From positions 4,152,131 through 4,216,130 of the forward strand of contig OZ025282.1 in assembly GCA_964019165.1 (NCBI GenBank): 64,000 nucleotides of DNA, in the 5' to 3' direction. This document shows positions 51,401 to 62,241 of this stretch, piece after piece. A program made the position numbers and the translations under genes. The DNA is from Mastigias papua. Lineage: Eukaryota; Cnidaria; Scyphozoa; Rhizostomeae; Mastigiidae. How positions within the stretch are numbered: the first letter of the stretch is position 1; the number at the start of each line of letters is the position of its first letter. Below the pieces are notes generated by a model. The model was not told where the DNA came from. It saw only the letters and a list, made by a program, of their open reading frames with translations, and searched no databases.

Positions 51401-54400
51401 CGATTTTGACGTTCTTTCAAAGCATTGCTATCAATGTAAAAAGCATGAAAGAGATGACAAAAGCAGTATCAAATATAAGAAATGGATGGAAACCCATAAA
51501 GCCAGTTGCCAAATAAATCACCAGGGATCATCAGGGGAAATGGAAGGAGTTGGAGCCCTTAGAATATTTTGTAGGTCAATTGAAAAATATAAACTTAAAT
51601 ATACAACATTTGTTGGAGATGGTGATAGTGATACTTTTAAGGTTGTAAAAGAGGGTGTTGAGAAGAAGTATGGCCCAAGGTACCATGTTACCAAGGAGGA
51701 GTGCATTGGCCATGTACAAAAAAGGATGGGTAATGCTCTAAGGAGATTTGTAAAAGGAATGACAGGAAAGAGGATGAGTGATAACAGGACTGTTGGAGGG
51801 AAAGGGCGTCTTACCAAGATTAAAATTGATCAAATCCAGAAATACTATGGTCAAGCAATAAGGCAGAATGTTGGGGATCTCAGTGGAATGCAGAATGCTG
51901 TTTGGGCAATATTCCAGCACACAGTGAAGCCTGCAACCTCAGTGTCTCTGGAAAGTCAACATAGCCTGTGTCCTAAAGGGAGTGGATCCTGGTGCAAATT
52001 CAATTCTGATTTGGTTACAAAAGGGAAAACATACCATCAAAATGGAAGACTTCCTTCTGTTTTCTTTGAGCCTCTTAAGCCAATATTTGAAAGATTAGCC
52101 TCTAGGGAGTTGCTACAAAAGTGTCAAAGGGGCTTGACGCAAAATCAAAATGAGAGTTTTAACAACCTCATATGGAAAAGATGTCCTAAAGTAATGTTTT
52201 TTGGTAAAGAACGAATAGTGTTTGCAGTATCTGAAGCAGTTTGTACATTCAATACTGGAGCTGGAGCAAAAGCTGTTATAATGAAAGCTGCTGGAATTAA
52301 CAACGTAGGAATAAATTTATTACTGGCTTTGAGGAGGAAGGACAATGCTCGACTTGCATCTGCGGCACAGAAAGTAGCCAATAAATACAAGTATTGGCGA
52401 TTCAAAAGAAAGAAGGATTTAAATGTTGAAGCAAAAAAGGTAACAAAGCACTATGAAGCAGGGGGGTTTGATTGTACAGGAGAGAAAAGCCAGAGAGGTA
52501 TCAAAAGGAGGAGATCAACAGTTCAGCATGCAAAATCAAAAAGGTTAAGGATACAAGCAACAGGAAATGAGGAAAGGAATTTTGACATTGTTGAAAAAAA
52601 GCAAGAAGATATTGTGGAGATTACAAGACCAGTGCCAGTTCATATCATTGTGCCATTTAATCCAAATGAATAAATAATGGCTTGAGAGTAGCTGGACATC
52701 AATTTGATCCCATCAGATTTCTATTAAGTTACGTTAAACTTTAAAGGCAATTTTCTCAGAACTTAGTTTTTGCTACCCTTTAACACTAGGCAAATCATAA
52801 AAAATCATTGAATCAAACCAAAGGAATGAAACTTTCAAGACAGGTTGAAAATAGATCAATGCATGTTTTGAATTGAAAGAAATTCCAAAAATTTCAAAAT
52901 GGTAGCTGTTGTCATGGAAACTATCATTTTCTTGGATTTTTCTTGACTAAATTTTGGTGGAAAAATTTTACCAATACAAAACACTGCTAACCATGGCAGC
53001 AAACTTCTCTGAAAATTTCAGGAGAATATGTGCTACACTGGCTGAGATATCCTTTCCCCAGTGAAAATGATGGATCCGATCAATGCATGCATAAATTAGC
53101 ATAATTAATGTCTATTTTCTACAAATTTTGAGAATAACAAGATTATGTAGTCAGCTACGTTGTTGGTAAATTTTAGCTTGATATTTGAATCCTGACAACT
53201 TTTATGATGGTTTGAACATAAGGTTTAAATTTTTTAGAGAAGGGTGAAGTACCCCCTTAAGCGCCTACAGCTATAATATCTATGAATTATTGTCATAAAC
53301 TTCACCGGGGGTAGCATGTACCTGAATGAGTGACGTCTCACATGCAAGTACGACTCGAGGGGGGGGGGGGTTTGGATGGGGTGAAATAAGTGGTATACTT
53401 TCTGCGTCAAGATACAGACAAAATACACGTTGTGAATGGTACAAACTTTCTAATGTTGGACTTCAAAAGTAATAACATTTATTTTAAAGTCAAACAGTTC
53501 TCCCAATATTATCTAATTCCTTTTCTCTACCGTACATGGAAGGACGATCCCTTAAAAAATTTTGGAGAGACAAGGGGAAAATGTCCCCCGTCCCCACCCC
53601 TAGCTTCATGCTTGATTGAAACAGTCATATTCCTTACTCTCCAGTCTGGAATAGAAGGGGTGATAATAAGCGGGGGGGGTTTGAAAAAGTCTGAAAGTAA
53701 ATATAAGCGGGAGGGTTGCAATAAGCGGGGGGGGGGTGGAGAAAGCTCCGAGGTGAATTTTTATGGGATGGGCTGTTATAGACGGAGGAGGAGAGAAGGC
53801 CAACATATGCATTGGATAAAAACTTTAGCTTTTTGAAAAAGAACTTATTGCGTTTATTACATATTTCTAGCATACTAAAAATGTGTCTATCATCGTCGTT
53901 CATAGTGTCATCTTCTTTGGCACAACTGTCAGCTGCGTTTTCAGTGCTTCTTGCAGCAATTAATCATTTCATGCTAGCACTTTTTCAGCACAACAAACAT
54001 TCACAATGAGTTACTTTCGCCGGACAATTCTCGGCCTGGTCGGGAAGATTTCCTCTTAGCTCAAAATTAATAAGCGGGGGGGGCGTCTATTCCGGACTGG
54101 AGAGTAGCAGTCTCCGACCGAGGACAAGAAGTCCCATACTGTGTTGCTTCTAAAGACGATTGCTTATAAGAAAATCCGTGTAGTGCTTAGTCTTGGCGTA
54201 TTCATTTCTTGCAAGTTTGATGTTTGTCATTATATATTTTATACATAGTCTTAAGTCTATAATAAGTATTAAGCCTCAAATTTGCAGAAATTTGAGAAAA
54301 ATTTGAGAATAACATATTTCAATTTCGATTTCAATTTATATATAAGAGGGTAACCCTTCAGCAAGCGCAGATTTACAAGGGGCCCTCAGCTAAAAACTTA

Positions 54401-57400
54401 CAATTTAATGATATACTAAATAAAATGTAAAGTAAAATACAAGTTCAGATAATACTCAAGTATACAATATTAAAATCTATGAAGAAGGAGAAAAAAATGA
54501 AATACTAGAAAAAATCTTATTTACATGGATGCTTTAAAGCTATATAATGTTACGGGTTGTTTGGACTCAGCTGAGAGGCTATTCCAATACTTTACTCCTT
54601 TGAACGAGAAGCATTTCTGGCCATTTACAGTTCTGTATAGTGGCAGCTTCAAATCAGTAGAGGTATTTCGAAGGGTGTGCAGGAATCCTTTGAATTTCCC
54701 GAAAAAGTTTGGTTAAACATTGAGGAGCAAGGCCATATAATGCCTTAAATACCAAGACTTTTGTCTCATAACTAATTAGCTCCTCAATTGTTTTCCATCC
54801 TAAATTTTCAATTAGCGGCAAGGCTGAGGTGGTAAAGCTACTGCCGGTTATTATTCTTGCTGCCCGATTTTGGAGCTTCTGCAAGCGATCTTTTCCTGTT
54901 GAGCTACAACATCCCCAAACAGAGCAACAACCGCGGAAATATGGCTCCATAATGCTTCCATACAAGTTATTTAAGCAACTCCTTGGAAATTAAGTGTATT
55001 TTATAAAACCGATAGCTCTAGCAACTTTTGATGAGACTTATTTACTATGTTCCTTCCATTCCAAGTTTGGAATTCTCTGAATAATATAAGCTCATCTAAG
55101 ATAAGCTCATTCTTTGCAAGCTCTCTCACAGAGATCAAAACTCTCTTTGATAATCCTGGTTTACGTCAATAAAAGTTAAGAAAATCTGAAGAAAATCTCT
55201 GCCTCAATTTCGTGAAAATAAAATTGAGGCTCAGACAAAGAAGTGATTTTCTTTTAAAAATGCGTGCACCGGAAAGTTTATGCTCGTTATGAACGTAAAT
55301 TATGTTTGGCACTATTCAGATTTTGAGGGGGGCTGGATGGAGTGCGGGTCTTAAAAAATTTGTACTTTTGCCAAGGGAGTGCATATTGGAGAGGGGAGCT
55401 TAATTAAGAGGGGGGCTTAAAAGTGAAATTACGGTAAGAATGATCTTAGGCTCGAATTAACAGAATGTCAAGAGTATTAAGGCTCAACAAAACATTAGGT
55501 ACTTTTGTGAAAAATGTTTGTAGAAGTCTTAAACGCTATACGCTTTTTATAAGGAACCTAGCTAAAGGCCTAGTTCTAAAAGTTCCTTATTTTCGGACCT
55601 CTTTTTATCAAATTCTAGTACTAAAAGTTCCTTAATAGTTCCTTAATTTTCACTGCACATAGAGTGCCACAAAATGGCACAGACACTAGAAAACCATTGA
55701 AATTCTGAATTTTAGCTTTAATTATGGCTAGAACTCAAGCTCAAAAGCAGAAATGCGGCAGGAAATAAGTCTGGGGGTGTTTAGAGCAGGGATTTAATCA
55801 TTAGAGTCCGATTAAAAATTGAATATTAAATTATGTAAACATGTTATAGGGGTAAGAAACGTACTTCCAATGTTGGTTGCCTATGCGAATTAGGACGGAA
55901 ACAATTACTCACATAAGGCTTTAAAGTAACCATTGGTAATTGCTTTCGAATAATTAATTTACAAATGTATCACTAAATAACAAATGTTTTACCAACATCG
56001 ATGAGACGGCAAAGTCGATTTTTCAGCAACAAAATGACCAAATTTGCGATCATAATATATTTCAGTTAATTACCAAGTGTCTAGAAAATAGTTATTCCCA
56101 GAATGAAACAACGTAATCCTCAATAATTTAATAAATTAGATCGTTAATTTAAATTAATACATGCATTGATTAAATAGAATAAAATAAATAATCATAGAAC
56201 AAATAGATCTAGAGTAGTTTTTGCTTGTTATTATTATTTATTACTATTTTTGTTTGCTTGTTAATCATTATTTATCTATTGTACTCATTCCTGTTATTTT
56301 TAAGCAGTTTTAGCTTTAACCAACCATGTTATGTTTACGTTTTATGTTTATTCTCAAGGTGTTTCTACCTATACAATGTAAATTGTACGTAGGCTATTGG
56401 TAGAAATGAAAGTCTGAATATGGATCAATCACTTCTCCCTATTATTGTTTAGAGCAGCCATTGGACACCAGAGGATGCCGAACTATTTTCTAAAGGTTGA
56501 GATACCGCACAATAGCATCAGAGCGCCTTACGATTGTTTCCGAGCGCCATACAGTTGTTTTCAAGCTTCTTACCATTGTTTTGGAACGACGTAAAACAGT
56601 CCATGAAACTTCCACAACCAAACCTTTTGAAGCACAAGTAATGCTGACCTTGCACAATTGGTCATTTTGTCATAGTTACGACCAGATGTCATAGGTAGGG
56701 AGTTTTGCATGGTCGCAGCCCCCCCCCCAACGATATGCCCCTGATTCTGAGGTATATGATTCAGTTTATCATAATTGCTTTCATTCTTATATCAAGTACT
56801 CAATCTTAACGATCTTAACAACTACAGGTCAGTTTCTGTCCTTTGTGCCATCTCTAAAGTATTCGAGAAAATTGTCCATGGCCAGGTTGTGAATTAGTCC
56901 TGATCCCATGCGGCATGTTCGACCCACCAGAAGCTCTACTCAATCACCCCTTTCCAAGTCATAACATGCAATCCATGAACTCTTTACCACAAATCTTTTA
57001 TTCCAAGAACTTGTCAACTTTCGCATACCTTACCTTCCACTTCCTTTCCTGAATCCTACAACTTAACTTGCTTCAAATCTAATATCAAGAAACTGGATCT
57101 CATCTCCCTATCCCTATCTACTTAACTTTCCTTTCTCTTTCTTCATTTGTCAGGGCTTTTGTTATAGGCTCTATTGGCCTTTCCCTGACATTACTTACTA
57201 AAAAAATAAAAGATACTTATTGGAACAGAGAATTATGGAACAAAATCAATATGCCTATCGAAAGCTACACTCAACAATTACATCATAAATAAAAAGTACT
57301 GATGACTGGCTTTCTAATGTTGATTGCAAAAAGGTGAACTTAAAGAAAGCCTTTGATACTGTTGATCACAGGATTCTCCTTGACAAACTTGGGGCATACG

Positions 57401-59104
57401 GGGTCACAGGTACTGAAATTAAGTGGCTTAATTCATACCTTAGTGAAAGAAGGCAATTCTGTAGGGTTAATGGTTAAAATTCCAAAACTTTGAGTGTGAC
57501 ATGCGGAATTCCTCAAGGATCCTGCCTAGGTCCTCTCTTATTCATCCTTTGTCTCAACGATTTTGAAAACTGTCTGCAATATTCATCTGCAAGTATGTAT
57601 GCAGATGATACGCATACAACAATATCTGCTAGAGATATTGAAGAGCTTGTTCGAAAAACTCAAGTAGAACTTGGAAATATTTCTGAATGGATGAGGATAA
57701 ATAAGACGAGCGCAAGCCCTAAGAAGATTGAGCATATGATTACTGCACACCCGAGTAGAATCCATAAAATCACTGAAATCGCTAAGTTTAAAATCAATGC
57801 GACAAGGACGACGTAAAGTCTCTTGGGATAATCATAGATGAAAAACCAAACTGGAACGACAACTTTAAACTCAGGGAAAGGTTGCTACTGGTTTGTCATC
57901 CTTGAAAATATCCTTTCCCAATATAGATTATGTTCAGTTTATCAAGCCTCAATTGAAAAGTCATATCATATTTGGTATGCTGATGTCGTTTGGGGCAATC
58001 TACCTAAAACCAAGCTCTAAACACTGCAGCGTTTCCAGGACCGAGCCTTGTCTATAATAAAACATGCAAGAATTAAAGACAAGTGGCAAGGACACTGGGT
58101 AAAAGCTGAAAATCTAATCAAGCTTGACCAAGTGGTAATGATGTTCAAAACCAACAATAAGTTTGCCCCGGAAAATTATGGAACAAATTCAGGCAAAGAT
58201 ACGAAATCTCCAACTATAATACCAGGAACTGTACACGCATTTTTTTTATAAGCAACTGCTTTATAAGCAAGGCAGTGCTCGGCAAGACAAAAAGTTACGT
58301 AATTGTAGTACTGGATTGCAGACTGCTAAGCAATTTGAAAAATGTGTGAATGGAGCTTTGGGCAGATCGCCAACTAACTGTGGAAAGAGCTATTATCTTG
58401 ATTAGAAATATTACATTTGGTTGAGTTGGTGTTCATGAATAAAAAGTGCAAACAAAATCTATCGTTAATTTTTTTTATTTATCTTTAATTTGTCGTGCCT
58501 TCTGACATGTATATGGCCCTATATTGGCCTTTTTCTAATCTATTTTCAAAAAACACGAACAAAAAGTTAAGCAATTGCTAAGCAACTTTGAGTACTCAAA
58601 TTTGCCTTCCAGCTTAGTAATTTTTAGTACCGAGCCCGAGTTGAAATTGCTTATAAAAAATGCGTGTAGTAATTTAGAAATCCCAAAGACTAACTTAGAA
58701 AAGACCAAAAAACCCTTTTACCACAACTGTCTTAACGTTTGGATATCAATTTAGTCTAAAAACAAAATTGTTATAGAGCTTGACAACTCCTTTCCTTATT
58801 TTTGTTCGAAAACACGACTCCCTGGAAGGACAGCATCCACAATTAATATGTATATATTCTTACTTTTTCTATTATTATTCATATATTGCTATATCGAATT
58901 TTGTATTGTAATTTAGCTTAAGGGATTTCGTGTATAAAGAATTGTTAATAATAATAACAATGACCTGTTAAACAAGCATTTCAAACGATTTACTAGGAAG
59001 AAATCATAAGGATATACCTACCTTACGCATTTCTGTTAGGTCAAACTGCAGAATTGCATTTTGATATGGGTTAAAACAATCTGGAATGTCTCGAAATACA
59101 ATCT
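48401..59104 (-). CDS. unidentified gene, three supported exons
   Basis: Three minus-strand exons have clean splice signals and open frames. Exon 59022-59104 (acceptor tttgcag, donor gtaggt) encodes EIVFRDIPDCFNPYQNA and ILQFDLTEMRK. Exon 49951-50039 (acceptor ccatcaag, donor gtatgt) encodes CNFMLLQLLFDRSTDFF and FLMYGNVKPGPG. Exon 48401-48471 (acceptor ccaacag, donor gtaagt) encodes GWGCPPDINSVGKLL and YFLYREEE. The last two join in phase. The 59022 exon ends in phase 0 and the next needs phase 2, so at least one exon between is missing, or it belongs to another gene. I do not recognise the family. The long intron contains the Mutator-like element, LINE debris and MITEs. The 5' and 3' ends are not found. 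Confidence 0.5.
48510..49205. repeat. diverged TACACG-family elements
   Basis: ttagtgcacgcttttgttgt with tgagcctcaatattcttaaa on the left is matched by gagccttcatattcttataa with tttgtaaaaaaagtgtgttg on the right. The centre (ATT microsatellite near 48880) is unrelated, so two partial copies are also possible. Confidence 0.35.
49325..49479. mobile_element. PIF/Harbinger-type MITE with TAA target duplication
   Basis: The left gggggctgttcaataattac then gtcac is mirrored by the right gtgacgtaattattgaaaag then cccc. Both sides are flanked by taa (49322-49324 and 49480-49482), the 3-bp duplication typical of PIF/Harbinger-group elements. It is 155 bp and noncoding. Confidence 0.75.
50132..53280 (+). 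mobile_element. autonomous Mutator-like DNA transposon
   Basis: A full transposase ORF (50580-52673) lies between inverted ends. The exact core is ttaagggggtacttcac at 50152-50168, inverted at 53244-53260 as gtgaagtacccccttaa. Further out, an imperfect inverse continues for about 20 bp (gatattgtattgtaggctga against gcgcctacagctataatatc). No 9-bp duplication of the usual Mutator kind is seen at either candidate boundary. TTAA abuts the GGGGG on both sides. The element lies in the intron upstream of exon 49951-50039. Confidence 0.8.
50580..52673 (+). CDS. Mutator-like transposase (PF20700-type domain), 697 aa
   Basis: The start is the ATG at MPSSKARAISRRKSKKRKG, whose basic stretch is a likely nuclear signal and DNA-binding tail. 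An upstream in-frame ATG would add 23 unconvincing residues. A CxxC pair (VICKECQSAKS, IKCSECNAKT) suggests an N-terminal zinc ribbon. The catalytic region has SVDGTWHKRGFSSKYGVVVA, a CYQC Cys pair, FVGDGDSDTFKVV and EECIGHVQKRMG, then TQNQNESFNNLIWKRCPK. The Asp in DGTW, the Asp in GDGD and the Glu in NES are probable DDE residues. This pattern is that of the cnidarian/arthropod Mutator-like transposase family. There are no internal stops, so it is potentially active. The C-terminus is Lys/Arg-rich (GIKRRRSTVQHAKSKRL). Confidence 0.85.
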   Translation: MPSSKARAISRRKSKKRKGFKGTQYQQLMLDAAASSGGLPRPDVPEPLSTSTPSKNQKAKASNISKEKLQNSSLNELDITELVRINESFSLVQIQCFLEALEKSVICKECQSAKSIMKLEIDERKRQGLAERFTIKCSECNAKTSFFSSRKISNGIFEVNKRSVIASNSLAGGRQALADFCATMNLPRPLALSSFSRHSKQLSNVTLQLAERKMKEAADRVRKTVIQKNSNIEKEDKEGAVPVAVSVDGTWHKRGFSSKYGVVVAILVDTGEVIDFDVLSKHCYQCKKHERDDKSSIKYKKWMETHKASCQINHQGSSGEMEGVGALRIFCRSIEKYKLKYTTFVGDGDSDTFKVVKEGVEKKYGPRYHVTKEECIGHVQKRMGNALRRFVKGMTGKRMSDNRTVGGKGRLTKIKIDQIQKYYGQAIRQNVGDLSGMQNAVWAIFQHTVKPATSVSLESQHSLCPKGSGSWCKFNSDLVTKGKTYHQNGRLPSVFFEPLKPIFERLASRELLQKCQRGLTQNQNESFNNLIWKRCPKVMFFGKERIVFAVSEAVCTFNTGAGAKAVIMKAAGINNVGINLLLALRRKDNARLASAAQKVANKYKYWRFKRKKDLNVEAKKVTKHYEAGGFDCTGEKSQRGIKRRRSTVQHAKSKRLRIQATGNEERNFDIVEKKQEDIVEITRPVPVHIIVPFNPNE
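53635..54106. mobile_element. MITE with TACTCTCCAGTC ends
   Basis: The left tactctccagtctggaatag is mirrored at the right by ctattccggactggagagta with one mismatch. The ends start and finish with TA, fitting a TA target duplication. Inside each end is a run of ataagcgggggggg, repeated three times on the left and once on the right. Confidence 0.7.
54160..54345. repeat. partial TACACG-family sequence
   Basis: cttataagaaaatccgtgta is a family terminus in inverse, and attaagcctcaaatttgcag follows. A further partial copy is at 55150-55265 (gttaagaaaatctgaagaaa, ending in tttaaaaatgcgtgca). Confidence 0.4.
54526..54990 (-). mobile_element. LINE 3' fragment, reverse transcriptase C-terminus
   Basis: The minus-strand frame reads MEPYFRGCCSVWGCCSS, DRLQKLQNRAARIITGSSF and LISYETKVLVFKALYGLAP. 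After one frameshift it continues with RNTSTDLKLPLYRTVNGQK, FKGVKYWNSLSAESKQP and a stop at about 54526. This is the standard C-terminus of CR1/L2-like ORF2. The 5' part is missing. A probable 3'UTR extends left to about 54350. Confidence 0.8.
56500..56604 (+). repeat. 21-bp tandem repeat, about four copies
   Basis: Successive 21-bp units begin at 56521 (gagcgccttacgattgtttc), 56542 (gagcgccatacagttgtttt), 56563 (aagcttcttaccattgtttt) and 56584 (diverged), with a weaker unit before. Because 21 is divisible by three, one frame reads as a heptad repeat (SERLTIV, SERHTVV, FKLLTIV, LERRKTV). Confidence 0.6.
56810..58230 (+). pseudogene. degenerate LINE reverse transcriptase, interrupted by a second LINE tail
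   Basis: RT motifs run in order across stops and frameshifts: NYRSVSVLCAISKVFEKIV (56819 on), NQYAYRKLHSTITS, LKKAFDTVDHRILLDKLGAY, WLNSYLSERRQFCRVNG, TCGIPQGSCLGPLLFILCLN, the catalytic MYADDTH (57595-57615), LGIIIDEKPNWND, IWYADVVWGNLPKTKL, LQRFQDRALSIIKHARIKD and AENLIKLDQVVMMFK. It is a non-LTR (CR1/L2-like) ORF2, dead in this copy. The foreign segment at 56897-57213 splits it. Confidence 0.85.
56897..57213 (+). mobile_element. nested 3' end of another LINE
   Basis: Removing this 317-bp segment joins gttgtgaatta to cttattggaacag (using the ta at either border), which restores QVVNYLLEQRI in the host RT frame. The insert carries a degenerate RT C-terminus (SYNLTCFKSNIKKLDLISL in one frame) and a tail with an inverted tgtcaggg...ccctgaca pair and A-rich end. 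It is a 5'-truncated LINE insertion. Confidence 0.65.
58232..58668. mobile_element. TACACG-family MITE with both termini, type example
   Basis: The left TACACGCATTTTTTTTATAA then GCAA and the right ttgcttataaaaaatgcgtg then TA are exact inverses apart from the T-run length. Both begin and end with TA, fitting a TA target duplication. It directly follows, and seems to cut, the LINE RT remnant. No ORF of note. Confidence 0.75.
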
Positions 59105-59948
59105 CTGCAAACTTCTAGCCCCCAATGCCACACGCCTGCCTGAAGACTCAGCTGTCAGTTTTTTGTAAGAAATGAGAGCTTTTTGTGTAACAGTCACATG
59201 CACCCTTTCTATTAGCAGTGAATATTTTACACTTTTTCATAAGTGCTTTATTGGAAAGTAGTACTCAATTGCCAAAAATTAACAAAGTGCAGTATTGGAC
59301 TTCTGAGACCCCTGAAAGTTGAAATAGTATACTTTTCAAGGTCCATTTTTCACACACTTGATCACTGCTTTTAAATAATATGTATACCTAGAATGTTTAC
59401 ACTGATCTACAAGTTCAAGTAATACACTTGAAAATTGTTCAAGTTTCATGGGCACTTGGTCTGCTTTCTTCAAATCTATCAATGTATCTCTCTCTCGCTA
59501 CAGCTCTACTCAAAAGCAATTATACATGAGGCTTCTTCAAAAGAAAGCTCTCATTGGGGTTTTCAATACCTCAAAATCAAAAGCAAGGAGATAGCATTCA
59601 TGCTCAGTTGCAAAAATGATCACTTTTATGCGTTAAATAAGTATCAAGACCATTCTACCCCCCCCTGATCAGAAGCTATGTAAGGAATTCGAACACACTT
59701 AATCTTTTCAAGCCAACCAAACTGTGATTTAAACCAACTTCTAGCTTTTCCATAAACCAGAAATTACTGTGTACAAATTTGACCTTCCTCTTTGAGGTCT
59801 TTTCCTCTAGATGTAAGAAAGCTAAGAAATAAGAATATGGCTCAAAAATGGAGAAATTATATATGTAATTCCCTTTTATCACAAACAGAGCCATCTATTC
59901 CACTTGGTTTTATCAACAGTGTTATTCTTCATCATGAAAGTTAAGGGT
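59105..59948. other. intergenic/3' region of EF-1alpha, nothing recognised
   Basis: This stretch includes the presumed 3'UTR of EF-1alpha and a 77-codon plus-strand ORF without features. A tctctctctcgctacag acceptor-like site at about 59503 has no partner. Confidence 0.4.
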
Positions 59949-61337
59949 CTATTTCTTCTTCTGGGCTTTCTGTGCTGCCTTGGTGACTTTACCACTAGAA
60001 GCCTCTGCTTTCTCAACTGCTTTGATAACTCCAACGGCTACGGTTTGCTTCATATCACGGACTGCAAATCTTCCAAGAGGAGGGAAATCACTGTATGTTT
60101 CAACACACATAGGCTTGCTTGGAACTAGCTGAATAATAGCAGCATCTCCAGACTTGATTTTCTCTGGAGAATCCTCAAGTTTCTTACCAGAACGACGATC
60201 AATTTTTTCTTTCAATGTTGCAAATTTGCATGCAATGTGAGCAGTGTGACAGTCCAATACTGGGGAATATCCTGCATGAATTTCACCTGGGTGGTTCAAA
60301 ATGATAACTTGGGCATCAAAGTTCTTGGCTTCTTTAGGTGGATCATTTTTGCTGTCTCCAGCAACCATTCCTCTCTTAATTTCTTTAACTGAAACATTCT
60401 TGACATTGAAACCAACATTATCTCCAGGAGCAGCTTCTGGCAAAGATTCGTGATGCATTTCAACTGATTTAACCTCAGTGGTAAGATTTACTGGAGCAAA
60501 GGTGACAACCATTCCTGGCTTGAGGACTCCTGTCTCGACACGACCAACTGGCACAGTACCAATACCTCCAATTTTGTAAACATCTTGCAGTGGGAGCCTG
60601 AGTGGTTTATCTGTAGGTCTTTTTGGGGGTATTATTGAATCCAAAGCTTCAAACAATGTCTTTCCCTTGGCATTACCCTCCTTTCTTTCAATGGCCCAAC
60701 CTCCATACCATGACATCTTCTCTGATGGCTCAATCATGTTATCACCATGGAAACCAGAAATTGGCACAAAAGGAATGGCTTTTGGGTTATAACCAATTTT
60801 CTTCAAGTAGCCAGATACCTCCTTTACAATCTCATTGAACCTTGCTTCTGAGTATGGGGGCTCAGTGCTGTCCATTTTGTTTGCACATACAATCATCTGC
60901 TTAACACCAAGGGTGTATGCCAACAGTGCATGTTCTCTTGTCTGGCCATTCTTTGAGATTCCAGCCTCAAACTCTCCAGTACCAGAGGCAACAATTAGTA
61001 CAGCGCAATCTGCTTGTGATGTTCCTGTAATCATGTTCTTGATGAAATCTCTGTGTCCAGGGGCATCAATTACAGTGACATAGAATTTAGTTGTCTCAAA
61101 CTTCCACAGAGCAATGTCAATTGTGATACCACGCTCTCTCTCTGCTTTCAGCTTGTCAAGAACCCAGGCATACTTGAAGGATCCTTTTCCCATTTCATTG
61201 GCCTCCTTCTCAAACTTTTCAATGGTTCTTTTGTCTATACCACCACATTTGTAGATCAGGTGACCAGTGGATGTTGACTTTCCAGAATCGACATGGCCAA
61301 TGACCACAATATTAACATGAGTCTTCTCCTTTGGCAT
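59949..61337 (-). CDS. EEF1A: translation elongation factor 1-alpha
   Basis: The 462-residue ORF has the standard family length. It delivers aminoacyl-tRNA to the ribosome with GTP in the cytosol. The P-loop GHVDSGKS is at residues 14-21, the switch-II motif DAPGH at about 91-95 and NKMD at about 153-156. Domains 2 and 3 show [33 protein letters not shown] and [19 protein letters not shown], and the Lys-rich C-terminus is typical. Residue 2 is Pro rather than the usual Gly. The CDS has no introns. A good acceptor (tctttttttcag, exon from 61373) 35 bases before the ATG points to a 5'UTR intron, as in many animal EF-1alpha genes, which argues for a native gene and against a processed retrocopy. 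Confidence 0.95.
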   Translation of the reverse strand: MPKEKTHVNIVVIGHVDSGKSTSTGHLIYKCGGIDKRTIEKFEKEANEMGKGSFKYAWVLDKLKAERERGITIDIALWKFETTKFYVTVIDAPGHRDFIKNMITGTSQADCAVLIVASGTGEFEAGISKNGQTREHALLAYTLGVKQMIVCANKMDSTEPPYSEARFNEIVKEVSGYLKKIGYNPKAIPFVPISGFHGDNMIEPSEKMSWYGGWAIERKEGNAKGKTLFEALDSIIPPKRPTDKPLRLPLQDVYKIGGIGTVPVGRVETGVLKPGMVVTFAPVNLTTEVKSVEMHHESLPEAAPGDNVGFNVKNVSVKEIKRGMVAGDSKNDPPKEAKNFDAQVIILNHPGEIHAGYSPVLDCHTAHIACKFATLKEKIDRRSGKKLEDSPEKIKSGDAAIIQLVPSKPMCVETYSDFPPLGRFAVRDMKQTVAVGVIKAVEKAEASSGKVTKAAQKAQKKK

Positions 61338-62241
61338 GGTGATTACGAAAGTAAGCTGCTATATACGTATGAACTGAAAAAAAGAAAGATATATCAGAAG
61401 GTGCACCAGAAAAATATTGACTAAAAATAATGTTTAGCTAAAGCTACAATGCCAAACCAATAACTTCACTGACATCCTCAAATTCTTTAGTTCACAACAA
61501 ACTGTGGTGGAATTGCAACTTGCAATGTAATCAGAGTGAACAAAGTATCCTCTCATTACACATGTGCATTTCCACTGCCTGTGAAATGCCCAGCTTTTAT
61601 CTACATCAATACACTGTCTAATCTCGAGTACTACCCTTCCTAAACATCTGTGTCACCCAGGATTGTCTTCTCAGTCCCTTAAACCACCAATTCTTTTAGC
61701 ATTTTGGCTAAGCAAAACATTCTGTACGGGCCAAACATCCAACCAACCTGCCCACCCAATCTAAACTGGGGTCTTGGAGCATAACCCTTTGTTAACATGC
61801 CTGAATTCAGATATCTTTTATCCCCCCTATAGTTAGAGATCAGAGACATGTTTGAAACAAGCAAGTCAACACAATAGGGAATATTACACTGGTCATTTCA
61901 GAACCAAAGAATAAAAACTTAAGTATATGGACAGCCAACAAATGCCACAGGGATCAAAAGAGATACAAACATCTTTCAACATTTCCCTGACAGTACAAAA
62001 CAAAGATGAATACACTGGGACCATTCTCTAGACTTGGGTGTCAAATCTACACAACAGCATGTAAATAATGGTTGAAATAACTTTCTAATCAACTCTAGAG
62101 TTATCAGACATAGTGCCTTGTAATGAACTCCAGGATAAGTACTTCATGCAAAAACCATGATCAGTGGCACAACTGACATTGGTTGAGGGCACTACACCTC
62201 CAAAGCACCCCAGGGGACCAACAACCATTTTGAAAGGACAG
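61338..62241. other. presumed 5'UTR intron and upstream region of EF-1alpha
   Basis: The 5'UTR exon 61338-61373 is followed (on the minus strand, upstream) by intron sequence. The first noncoding exon and promoter are not identifiable by eye. Confidence 0.4.

Noticed and set aside
59949..61337. EF-1alpha as a processed retrocopy
   Set aside because: The frame and motifs are intact and a strong acceptor just upstream of the ATG implies a 5'UTR intron; no poly-A tail or target duplication is seen.
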